DNA of 9,083 nt from Actinomycetota bacterium (lineage in GTDB: Bacteria; Actinomycetota; Aquicultoria; Aquicultorales; Aquicultoraceae). This document shows, in pieces, positions 1 to 5,816 of the stretch. The notes beneath the pieces were generated by a model. The model was not told where the DNA came from. It saw only the letters and a list, made by a program, of their open reading frames with translations, and did not search any database. Within the stretch, counting starts at the first letter, position 1; every line of letters begins with the position of its first letter. The stretch covers positions 1 to 9,083 of the forward strand of contig JASEIR010000096.1 in the NCBI GenBank assembly GCA_030017355.1, given 5' to 3'. The translations under genes were made by a program, and so were the position numbers.

Positions 1-2
1 AT

Positions 3-560
3 TCAAACGATGTCAATGCGCTAATTGATGCAACAACAGGGGGTGGGCTAAAAAAGCGCGGTGTCCTATTTACACCGAATGATTGCCTTAATGGCGATAA
101 TGCGGTTGTATTGAAATATCTGAGGGATTACCTGAAGGAGATCACTGTATTAAGAGCAAGTTCTGAATATCATGTTGGCGAAGCAGCTTTCAAGACTTCT
201 ATAAAGCATGAGCATGGGGTTGAGACGTACGGTATTAAGTTCGATATAGATGGGCAAAACGTTTCATTTATGGTTGATACAAAATACTTCCCTGAACTTA
301 TCGTTGATTACGCTGATTCGGATATTCTTATATTGAACGTTGTTTTGGATAAATACCGTTCGGAGTACGGCAACATACTGCATCTCTGTTATGATGATGC
401 GATCAATATTATTAAGGCAATAATGCCGCAAAAAGCTATATTGACCCATTTCGGCATGGCGATGCTAAAAGCAAAGCCATGGATGCTGGCAAAAGAATTA
501 TCAAAAGAATTAGGCATTGACATTGTGGCTGCATCTGATGGTATGACAATAGCAATCTAA
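3..560 (+). CDS. MBL-fold metal-dependent hydrolase, 3' part (5' end outside window)
   Basis: The frame is open from the first in-frame base to a TAA at 558-560, so the start lies left of the window and 185 residues are visible. The sequence reads as the C-terminal half of a metallo-beta-lactamase-fold hydrolase. A beta-strand ending in FMVDT supplies the Asp expected as the bridging metal ligand (Asp codon near 276). A HLCYDDA segment opens the helix before the last strand, and LTHFG supplies the last metal-binding His (near 450). It closes on an AASDGMTI strand. The N-terminal HxHxDH motif would lie outside the window. Proteins of this type, with an H-L-x-Y-x-D-A helix followed by LTHFG, are usually about 250 residues. 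Their substrates are mostly unknown, so no specific reaction is assigned. No clear terminator follows, and the next promoter begins 40 nt downstream. An ATG-like restart inside the frame is not needed because upstream coding is continuous. Confidence 0.78.
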   Translation, partial: SNDVNALIDATTGGGLKKRGVLFTPNDCLNGDNAVVLKYLRDYLKEITVLRASSEYHVGEAAFKTSIKHEHGVETYGIKFDIDGQNVSFMVDTKYFPELIVDYADSDILILNVVLDKYRSEYGNILHLCYDDAINIIKAIMPQKAILTHFGMAMLKAKPWMLAKELSKELGIDIVAASDGMTIAI

Positions 561-599
561 ATATAACTAGGGTCTAAAAAATGCCGTGTAAGGCTTCGC

Positions 600-628
600 T
601 TGACAAACTTTGTTTTAATTATTAATGT
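600..628 (+). promoter_or_regulatory. Probable promoter of the TPP riboswitch/thi4 transcript
   Basis: A perfect TTGACA (600-605) is followed by 17 nt and TAATGT (623-628), a weak -10. The predicted start of transcription, near 635, sits just before the riboswitch aptamer, which is where it should be. Position supports the call more than the -10 match does. Confidence 0.5.
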
Positions 629-644
629 ATGGGAAAAAAGAATA

Positions 645-740
645 CGCACGTACGGGAGCCACTATTGGTGGCTGAGAGGCTGGGCGTGACCCGGCGACCG
701 TCTGAACCTGATCTGGGCAATACCAGCGAAGGGAACGCAT
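645..740 (+). promoter_or_regulatory. TPP riboswitch (THI element)
   Basis: The two conserved arms of the thiamine pyrophosphate aptamer are visible. The GCTGAGAGG thi-box block is at 671-679, the block CTGAACCTGATCTGGG lies near 702-717, and AATACCAGCGAAGGGAA follows it, ending near 735. GGGAGC at 654-659 is the 5' P2 side. The P3 region (680-700) is short and GC-rich. An intrinsic terminator follows directly, so the likely mode is transcription termination when TPP binds, which would shut off the downstream thi4 thiazole-synthase gene. The aptamer looks intact although the gene it controls is broken. Confidence 0.93.
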
Positions 741-751
741 TAGACTAGTAG

Positions 752-784
752 CCGTGCCGTTTTGCTGGTACGGTTTTTCGTTTT
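752..784 (+). terminator. Intrinsic terminator of the TPP riboswitch
   Basis: CCGTGCC (752-758) pairs with GGTACGG (767-773), 7 bp with one G-U pair and an 8-nt loop. TTTTTCGTTTTT follows. It lies between the TPP aptamer and the thi4 ribosome binding site (GGAGGG, 801-806), which makes it the expression platform. Confidence 0.82.
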
Positions 785-813
785 TCTGGAACAAAGTCAG
801 GGAGGGAATGAAG

Positions 814-1467
814 ATGAAAGAAGGAGCGGTATTTGTCCCTACAGGGGAAGCCTCTGTAACAAGGGCCATCGTTGGAGAATTTTTAGGCGAGTTTTTGGAG
901 TATGTTGAAAGCGATGTAATTGTAGTCGGGGCTGGGCCGAGCGGGCTTATGGCAGCAAGAGACATGGCAAATTCAGGATTAAAGACGGTTGTAATAGAAA
1001 GCAATAATTACTTAGGCGGTGGATTTTGGGCCGGTGGGTACTTGATGAATAAGGTTACTTTTAGAGCACCTGCTGAAGAAATTCTTAAAGAACTTGGCAT
1101 ACCTTATAAAGAAATAGAGCCTGGTCATTTTGTATCTGATTCACCGCACGCATGTTCTAGGTTGATTGCATCCGCTTGTGATGCGGGGGCAAAAATAATA
1201 AACTCGACACGGGTTGAAGACCTAGTAGTACGCGGGGATGCGGTGTGTGGTGTTGTTATAAACTGGAGTGCGGTGTCGTATATGCCGAAAGCGATAGGTT
1301 GCGTAGATCCGGTTGCTATCGAGTCAAAGGTCGTGATCGATGCAACAGGACATCATTCATGTATAGCGGGTCATTTAGAGAGGCGCGGCATTTTGACTAT
1401 GCTAGGCAGTTTAATCCCAAAAAGGCATACGCGGAGATGGCTGAAAATGATTTCGCCATCATATTAA
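814..1467 (+). pseudogene. thi4: Thi4-family thiazole synthase, C-terminally truncated
   Basis: Thi4 makes the thiazole half of thiamine from NAD, glycine and a sulfur source. ATG 814 is preferred because GGAGGG (801-806) lies 7 nt upstream; the ATG at 808 is too close, and a GTG at 754 falls inside the terminator. Residues 34-44 form the dinucleotide-binding turn DVIVVGAGPSG. IESNNYLGGGFWAGG and FRAPAEEIL follow as in Thi4 proteins, and DATGHHS is at 176-182. Cys163, in GCVDP, aligns with the sacrificial cysteine of yeast and plant Thi4 (CMDP), where archaeal sulfide-dependent enzymes have His (HVDP). Homology ends near residue 192-198 (about position 1410). The last 60-70 residues, with the GGPRMGPxFGGM-type motif, are missing. 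The frame then reads about 18 unrelated residues to a stop at 1465-1467. The next sequence belongs to a metallophosphoesterase in another frame. The upstream TPP riboswitch confirms the identity. It is almost certainly non-functional. Confidence 0.82.
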
Positions 1468-1739
1468 GCCATAATCCTGATACAGTCAGCAGACTCGTTA
1501 AACACGGTTATATCTTTGATCTTATGTTCTTGCGGGCGCACCCACGGCGGGCAGGTAAATATTCCGCTTACCGGACTCCTTTCGTGCCTGTCAATGATCG
1601 GCGTTTTGTTGCTGGTCTGCATAAAATTTCCTTTGGCTATGTTTCCCTTAGCTACACCTGTACTAACCGTGGGATCGAGATGGTCTTAAGTATGCGTTTT
1701 AGCTGCCTGCCCGAGATAACTCTGCTTGAGATTGCCTGA
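1392..1739 (+). pseudogene. Metallophosphoesterase, 3' fragment with frameshifts (YkuE/YaeI-like)
   Basis: From about 1392 the third frame reads FNPKKAYAEMAENDFAIILS followed at once by HNPD, the conserved SHNPD block of calcineurin-like phosphoesterases. It ends in DRRFVAGL and MRFSCLPEITLLEI, the usual C-terminus of the YkuE/YaeI group. The metal-binding SGHTHGGQ motif is recoverable only in a shifted frame at about 1526-1575, reading GRTHGGQVNIPLTG. One extra nucleotide near 1525 and one missing near 1577 throw this stretch out of frame, and the first His of GHTH has become Arg (CAC to CGC). The N-terminal two thirds of the gene (DxH, GDxxD, GNHD motifs) are absent, replaced by the 5' part of thi4. 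It has no promoter or start of its own. The TGA at 1737-1739 ends the reading frame. This is a dead fragment, clearly recognisable by its C-terminal motifs. Confidence 0.78.
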
Positions 1740-1813
1740 TGCTGCTATCTCTTATTATTTTATGAATCTTATTAACCTGTAGGCGATAAATTTTTCTTGT
1801 TAGGCGGACTTTC

Positions 1814-1842
1814 TTGCACAATTATATTAAGTAAGCTATAAC
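1814..1842 (+). promoter_or_regulatory. Promoter of the PPOX-family gene
   Basis: TTGCAC (1814-1819), a 17-nt spacer and TATAAC (1837-1842) make a good sigma70-type promoter 35 nt upstream of the start codon. It gives the intact gene its own expression, independent of the broken region upstream. Confidence 0.6.
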
Positions 1843-1877
1843 TAAAGCCAAGAGTAAAACAAAAGGGAGGAAGGTCT

Positions 1878-2279
1878 ATGGCAGTTTTAACGCAAGAGAT
1901 GAAGGATATGATTGCAAGCCAGCAATGCTTCATCGGTACGGTGAGCTCGGATTGCCAGGTTAATGTTGCTCCCAAGATGAGTACCCGGGTTTTTGACGAC
2001 AGCACTTTGATTTTCAACGAAGGCACTGGTGGTGCTACCTGGCGAAACATTCAAGCCAATCCTGACAGGGTAGTTGTGGCAGTCGTTAATCGTGAGATTC
2101 CTGATGGTTATCGATTCATTGGACATGCAACCATCGAGCAGGACGGCCCTGCTTACGAAGCAGCAGTTGAAATGGCTAAAAAGGTGGGTCGCCCTGTCCC
2201 AATAGCTGTGATCAAAATTCATGTGGATGAGATTCACAGCCTGAAACCAGGTCCTGGAGCCGGAAAGCCTATTGCTTAA
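1878..2279 (+). CDS. PPOX-family (pyridoxamine 5'-phosphate oxidase-like) FMN-binding protein
   Basis: This 133-residue protein has the split-barrel flavin-binding layout. An N-terminal helix (LTQEMKDMIASQ) leads to a strand FIGTVSSDCQVNVAPK, in which a substrate or flavin-side loop precedes the NVAPK motif typical of small PPOX proteins. TLIFNEGTGGATWRNIQANP follows (about residues 49-68), then VVVAVVNREIPDGYRFIGHATIEQDGPAYE and a C-terminal IKIHVDEIHSLKPGPGAGK. Such proteins bind FMN or F420, or sometimes heme, and many reduce or sense small molecules; the substrate cannot be read here. The length is normal for the single-domain group. ATG 1878 has a strong GGGAGGAAGG site at 1865-1874. It is intact, has its own promoter, and is flanked by pseudogenes on both sides. 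No partner gene is adjacent. Confidence 0.86.
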   Translation: MAVLTQEMKDMIASQQCFIGTVSSDCQVNVAPKMSTRVFDDSTLIFNEGTGGATWRNIQANPDRVVVAVVNREIPDGYRFIGHATIEQDGPAYEAAVEMAKKVGRPVPIAVIKIHVDEIHSLKPGPGAGKPIA

Positions 2280-2299
2280 TTTAAAAAAAGAGCTCTAGC

Positions 2300-3075
2300 T
2301 TGTGGTTTTTAGGATATGAGATAGACGAGCCTCTGCCTCTCCACTATGACCAAGGCAAGGGTAAGATTTGGAGTTGAGATGCTTGCGGCAAGACCTAAGC
2401 ATCTGGTTGCAGATCAAAAGTACGGCACTACCACAAATTTTCGCATTCTTAAGGTAAAAGGAATAAATCCAGCAATTGTGCCACAGACTGGCACAATTGC
2501 TAAGGCCGGCCTTTCAAGTGATCATTTTGTCTATGACAGAGCCTGCGACATATTTATATTTCCTACGGGAAATATTTTAAAAAGAGCTAGCATCCTTAGA
2601 GGATGGAAGCCATACCAGTCTAAAAGATCTGACTGCTCTGCTTGTTCCATTAAAGAGGTCTGCATCCCTAGCAAAAGCAGAAGAATCATTATGGCTGGGC
2701 CAAAGCTATTCTCTCTTGGGTGCGCTCTATGCTAAATACACAGAAAGCACAAAAGCTAAAGAAGATGCAAAGTATCTATCCCTCAGACAATATTTGCTAA
2801 CGCCAAAGAGTTTCAAGGATTTTCTATGGCAAAGTTTAAAGGCCGGTGGAAGGTAGAGATCTAAGCTACTTATGACGATGGCAGCGATATATCTAAAGAA
2901 ACTAGTCAAATATGGTAGCAAATCAAGAACCAGGGGTCAGATTGCTAAGACCAACCCATCGGTATTGCTGCTATTTCAACCTATTAACCAGTGTTCGACA
3001 ACAGGTCCAATAAATAGCAACGCCGCCTATTCACACTGCCAAAAACTGTATGGCTATATCACTCGAAAGGGTTAA
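2300..3075 (+). pseudogene. IS1182-like transposase remnant (C-terminal part, multiply broken)
   Basis: The recognisable core is KPHLVADQKYGTT-like (actual RPKHLVADQKYGTTTNFRIL, near 2388-2447). It matches the VADKGY second catalytic Asp region of IS1182-family DDE transposases. FVYDRACDIFIFPTGNIL follows, and a zinc-ribbon-like CSACSIKEVCI (about 2634-2666) ends in RRIIM. The gene is decayed. A frameshift near 2345 separates LGYEIDEPLPLHY (second frame) from MTKARVRFGVEML (third frame). A TAA at 2733-2735 interrupts the frame. The same frame resumes with FANAKEFQGFSMAKFKGRW up to a TAA at 2862-2864. A frameshift then leads to LLMTMAAIYLKKLVKYG in the first frame. The N-terminal half, including the first catalytic Asp, is missing. 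No clear terminal inverted repeats or target duplication were found, so the limits of the original element are unknown. Confidence 0.72.
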
Positions 3076-3093
3076 TATTGGCCGCTTGAAAAC

Positions 3094-3129
3094 TATATTA
3101 TACTTATCCTAGGGAATAAGTATAATATA
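3094..3129. repeat. Perfect 14-bp-arm inverted repeat, likely operator upstream of the exporter promoter
   Basis: TATATTATACTTAT (3094-3107) is the exact reverse complement of 3116-3129, with an 8-nt centre CCTAGGGA. It ends 12 nt before the -35 box of the exporter promoter, and its centre lies about 65 bp upstream of the predicted transcription start. That is the usual position for an activator such as a LysR-type regulator. AT-rich and without a T-tract, it is a poor terminator. No regulator gene is in the window. Confidence 0.6.
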
Positions 3130-3141
3130 TCATGATATTCC

Positions 3142-3170
3142 TTGACAGCAAATAGTCGCTTTGATACAAA
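3142..3170 (+). promoter_or_regulatory. Promoter of the putative sulfate exporter operon
   Basis: Perfect TTGACA (3142-3147), 17 nt, then TACAAA (3165-3170). The weak -10 beside a perfect palindrome upstream suggests an activated promoter. The leader to the start codon would be about 110 nt. Confidence 0.55.
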
Positions 3171-3289
3171 GGTGCTAAATAAGCAGATCGAAAAATGTCG
3201 AAATGGTTCAAGGGGGTGATCTATGGATAAAGGCTAAAATAAGAAACCGTAAACCTGTTGCTGGCCTATTGTTTTGAAAGGAGGGTAAA

Positions 3290-4741
3290 ATGGCTAAGCA
3301 AAGGTCGGCTTTGCTCGGGTCTGAAGATTGGTGGGCGGTCTGGATTGGAATCTTAATATTTGCCCTCTCCCTCGGGGTCCTTGCAAAGCTGGATATCATC
3401 GGGTGGGCAGCCGACCCGAAGATGTGGACGAGCATCTCGGATGCGCTAAAGCCTGTCTCTGAGCACTTCGCAGGACTCTCCGGTTTCACCTCGCTAGTTC
3501 TTACCTACCTCGCATTGCTTGTTGTTATGACAATCGGCGCATATGCAATCGGCGCAAACGTAAAGAAGTTTATTGCCAGCTTCACTGCAATCTTCATTCT
3601 TACATATATATGCATTCTTGTTGGCAATAACGCTTACATCGCCGCAAACAACCCGGCGGATATAAAGAAATTTGCGGTTCCGTGGTCGCTTAAACTAACC
3701 GGAGAGGCGGGTTTGATCCTGGCCCTTGTACTTGGATTGATACTCGGCAACTTCTTCCCAAAAATTACTGAGTCTTTAAAAGAAGCGGTGCGCCCGGAAT
3801 GGTATATCAAAACCGCTATCGTAATTCTCGGTGCAGGAATCGGCGTGAAGGCTGCCGAAGCACTCGGTCTTGCTACCGCAGTTATCTTCCGGGGGCTTTG
3901 CGCAATTGTTGAGGCATATCTTATCTACTGGGCTCTCGTATATTTTATAGCGAGAAAATTCTTTAAATTCAACAAAGAGTGGGCGGCTCCGCTTGCATCA
4001 GGCATATCCATATGCGGTGTGTCGGCCGCTATAGCAACCGGCGCGGCCATACGCTCAAGACCGGTAGTGCCAATTATGGTGTCATCACTTGTGGTGATTT
4101 TTGCTGTTGTGGAGCTCCTGCTATTGCCCTTCCTCGCCCAGGCTGTTCTTTTCCATGAGCCGATGGTTGCGGGAGCGTGGATGGGCCTTGCGGTAAAAAC
4201 CGACGGCGCGGCAGTCGCCAGCGGCCAGATCACCGATTCCCTAATACGCGCAAAGGCGCTGGCCACCGAGGGCGTCAACTACAAAGAGGGATGGATACTT
4301 ATGGCCTCGACGACGGTCAAAGTATTTATCGACGTCTTTATCGGGATATGGGCGTTTATCCTGGCGATAATATGGTGCACCAGGATTGAGCGCAAGCCAG
4401 GTGAGAAGGTCAGGGCCCGTGAGATATGGGACCGATTCCCCAAATTTATCATCGGCTACATTTTGACCTTTGCCATTATGCTGACGGTGGCTCTCTCGAA
4501 CCCCGACCTGATTCCACTTGGCAAGCTGGCAAGCGGTGAAGCTGAGGTATTCAGGAAAATATTCTTTGGTCTAACCTTCTTTACAATTGGCCTTGTCTCA
4601 AACTTTAGGAAACTTTGGCAGGAAGGCATAGGGAAGCTCACCGCCGTTTACGTTGTCGGCCTGTTTGGGTTTATTCTGTGGATAGGCCTGTTCATCTCAT
4701 GGCTGTTCTTCCATGGAGTAAAACCGCCGTTGGCAAGTTAG
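3290..4741 (+). CDS. Putative sulfate exporter family transporter (YeiH/UPF0324 type, long form)
   Basis: This 483-residue polytopic inner-membrane protein has hydrophobic spans near residues 16-38, 64-90, 94-113, 138-155, 172-190, 196-221, 236-252, 258-285, about 328-355, and three more toward the C-terminus. Family signatures are visible: GLILALVLGLILGNFFP (141-157), IKTAIVILGAGIGVKA (173-188), SGISICGVSAAIATGAAI (237-254) and WMGLAVKTDGAAVASG (298-313). The last corresponds to the GLSVHDTxQVVAAG-type block of YeiH proteins. Typical YeiH proteins have about 340 residues; this one has an N-terminal extension of about 130 residues with three extra spans and a longer C-terminal part. The transported substrate is inferred from the family name only, and sulfate or sulfonate export has weak experimental support. 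ATG 3290 has an AAAGGAGGG site at 3277-3285. The gene is followed after 12 nt by a small membrane protein gene that is probably co-translated. Confidence 0.9.
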   Translation: MAKQRSALLGSEDWWAVWIGILIFALSLGVLAKLDIIGWAADPKMWTSISDALKPVSEHFAGLSGFTSLVLTYLALLVVMTIGAYAIGANVKKFIASFTAIFILTYICILVGNNAYIAANNPADIKKFAVPWSLKLTGEAGLILALVLGLILGNFFPKITESLKEAVRPEWYIKTAIVILGAGIGVKAAEALGLATAVIFRGLCAIVEAYLIYWALVYFIARKFFKFNKEWAAPLASGISICGVSAAIATGAAIRSRPVVPIMVSSLVVIFAVVELLLLPFLAQAVLFHEPMVAGAWMGLAVKTDGAAVASGQITDSLIRAKALATEGVNYKEGWILMASTTVKVFIDVFIGIWAFILAIIWCTRIERKPGEKVRAREIWDRFPKFIIGYILTFAIMLTVALSNPDLIPLGKLASGEAEVFRKIFFGLTFFTIGLVSNFRKLWQEGIGKLTAVYVVGLFGFILWIGLFISWLFFHGVKPPLAS

Positions 4742-4753
4742 GAGGGATAAGCT

Positions 4754-4936
4754 GTGGCTGTAGAAACTGCTGATAGCAAAGCGGCGGATTCCATGATAGC
4801 TAAAGAGATTGAAAGCATGGAGTACGAGCCGTTGATGGATGTAGAAAAGAAGCTCATAGCCTGGAGCCTTATATTAGGCATTGTTCTTATCGGGTTCTTC
4901 CTGTGGCTGAGCATCACGTACTTCCCAGGTAAATAA
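4754..4936 (+). CDS. Small single-span membrane protein, partner of the exporter
   Basis: A 60-residue protein is read from GTG 4754. Its ribosome binding site GGAGGG (4741-4746) overlaps the last base of the exporter stop codon, so the two genes are tightly coupled. Residues 1-31 are polar and acidic (several Asp and Glu, EIESMEYEPLMDVEKK), without a signal peptide. Residues 34-56 form one hydrophobic helix (LIAWSLILGIVLIGFFLWLSI), and the tail YFPGK is short. With few positive charges in the N-terminal part and a C-terminal Lys, the topology is uncertain. I do not recognise a named family. Spacing and coupling suggest an accessory subunit or stabiliser of the long-form YeiH transporter. Coding is supported by the site, the membrane-helix pattern and the hairpin that closes the operon directly after it. 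Confidence 0.78.
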   Translation: MAVETADSKAADSMIAKEIESMEYEPLMDVEKKLIAWSLILGIVLIGFFLWLSITYFPGK

Positions 4937-4959
4937 AAAACTTATGTCTGGCAGTCAGT

Positions 4960-5023
4960 AAGCTGAGAGTAACTAGGATAGTTACTCTCAGCTTTGTATG
5001 TGCTCTCTGCTTAGGTAAGCAGA
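4960..5023 (+). terminator. Hairpin pair closing the exporter operon (probable terminator)
   Basis: AAGCTGAGAGTAACT (4960-4974) pairs perfectly with 4980-4994 over 15 bp around a 5-nt loop AGGAT. A second stem, TCTGCTT (5006-5012) with AAGCAGA (5017-5023), has a 4-nt loop. The T-tract after either stem is weak (CTTTG; later CTTTT at 5032-5036), so termination may be partial or the stems may protect the 3' end. Confidence 0.62.
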
Positions 5024-5070
5024 TTAAATAGCTTTTAAGAGGACAAGAGAGGATGAGGAACGTTGTTCTG

Positions 5071-5101
5071 CTTTGTTGATCCATTAAACAAGGATTGAAA
5101 C
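5071..5101. repeat. Solitary CRISPR-like repeat unit
   Basis: The segment ends in GGATTGAAAC (5092-5101). The last eight bases, ATTGAAAC, are the typical 3' end of type I-B/I-A/III repeats that becomes the crRNA 5' handle. ATCC (5079-5082) can pair with GGAT (5092-5095) across a 9-nt loop. The unit length of 27-31 nt fits a repeat. No second copy was found in the window and no cas genes are present, so this may be chance or the relic of an array. Confidence 0.25.
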
Positions 5102-5207
5102 TCACCTATGATAGGAATAGGAATAAAGTCGAATGCATGGATGAAGTACACGTAAGATTGTATCATAGACTGGTGTAATCTAAGCAATTCTAAGATATTC
5201 GAATTTT

Positions 5208-5355
5208 GTGCGCGCAACGCAGCTTGTGTTGTCCTTAGTTGCAGTAAGTATTCTGGGTAGTGCTATAAATGCAATAATCACCGCATTATCTACCCCACTC
5301 ATTATTGCCAAAGGGTTGCACAATCCGGATTGCAATAAAATGACTTTTCTAGATG
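5208..5355 (+). pseudogene. Hydrophobic ORF fragment interrupted by a palindromic repeat element
   Basis: A frame starting at GTG 5208 encodes LVLSLVAVSILGSAINAIIT followed by ALSTPLIIAKGLHNP, which resembles one or two membrane helices. There is no ribosome binding site. From 5361 the frame runs into the GGGGTCAGGTCTTG repeat, so any natural C-terminus is lost. I do not recognise the family. It may be the N-terminal remnant of a membrane protein truncated by the repeat insertion, or a chance frame. Confidence 0.22.
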
Positions 5356-5360
5356 GAACT

Positions 5361-5469
5361 TGGGGTCAGGTCTTGTACCCCACTTATCGGAATCTGGGGT
5401 CAGGTCTTGAAATGTGAATTCAAGGCAATTTCTTAAATGTTTTAATGTTACATTTCAAGACCTGACCCC
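5361..5469. repeat. Palindromic repeat cluster, Y1/RAYT-associated type (GGGGTCAGGTCTTG)
   Basis: Three copies of GGGGTCAGGTCTTG are present. Two are direct (5362-5375, 5396-5409) and one inverted (5456-5469). The outer pair forms a perfect 20-bp inverted repeat, GGGGTCAGGTCTTGAAATGT (5396-5415) against 5450-5469, with a 34-nt AT-rich loop. The first copy makes a small hairpin by itself (TGGGGT 5361-5366 with ACCCCA 5377-5382). This motif is known from REP-like repeats that accompany Y1 (TnpA-REP/RAYT) transposases. No transposase is present, so it would be mobilised in trans. Confidence 0.75.
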
Positions 5470-5776
5470 CCACCATTTCCACCACACGTGACATCACCGG
5501 CAGGGTAAAGCGCCTGTGGGGTTAAGATCAGGCACAAAGATGGGCCGCATACACGCTGCTTGAAGCTTAAGAAAGTTTTCGTGGAATCGACGGATACTCA
5601 AGAGCTTCCCATTCACATCAATGCCCTTGAATGCCGGTACAGGTTGAAGTAAAGGAGGTTGTAGCTTAAAATGGGCTATACTGGGATTGCCCCAAATTTC
5701 AACTACGGTGGGGGACATGCTCTTCTTGCTAATTTGAAAGATTAACCAATAACGTCGAGTAGTATAACATTGACTA

Positions 5777-5792
5777 TGCTATAATTATAGCA
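5777..5792. promoter_or_regulatory. 16-bp perfect palindrome over the -10 box of the HEPN/MNT operon
   Basis: TGCTATAATTATAGCA reads the same on both strands and contains the consensus -10 TATAAT at 5780-5785, 32 nt before the HEPN start. No good -35 was found at 16-18 nt spacing (around 5756-5763). The location fits an autoregulatory operator, as is common for toxin-antitoxin operons, or a symmetric promoter. Confidence 0.5.
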
Positions 5793-5816
5793 ACCGAAGT
5801 GGTTGGAAGGCATGCG

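Larger units (their letters stand above)
4995..5816. other. Gene-poor interval between the exporter operon and the HEPN/MNT pair
   Basis: No intact gene is supported here. It holds a hairpin, a single CRISPR-like repeat unit (5071-5101), a short hydrophobic frame (5208-5355), inverted GGGGTCAGGTCTTG repeats (5361-5469) and, at its right end, the palindromic promoter of the HEPN gene. The stretch 5470-5750 shows no recognised sequence. A 74-codon minus-strand frame there (5494-5718) has no recognisable family. Confidence 0.6.

Noticed and set aside
754..813. Upstream GTG start (754) or ATG at 808 for thi4
   Set aside because: 754 lies inside the riboswitch terminator hairpin and encodes an implausible N-terminus; 808 is only 1 nt from the GGAGGG site, while 814 is ideally spaced.
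615..1004. Minus-strand 129-codon frame across the riboswitch and the thi4 start
   Set aside because: It is antisense to the well-supported TPP aptamer and the Thi4 nucleotide-binding motif.
2281..2310. A-run and T-run flanking AGAGCTCTAGCT after the PPOX gene as a terminator
   Set aside because: No convincing GC-rich stem can be drawn between the runs.
3223..3237. Mini-ORF ATG-GAT-AAA-GGC-TAA (MDKG) with a good GGGGG site at 3212-3216, in the exporter leader
   Set aside because: Four codons only. It could be a leader peptide or the scar of an older gene start, but nothing besides the purine-rich site supports it.
5494..5718. Minus-strand 74-codon frame (MSPTVVEIWGNPSIAHF...)
   Set aside because: No recognised family and no ribosome binding site identified for it. 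It borders the palindromic repeat, so it may be a mobile-element fragment, but coding is not supported.
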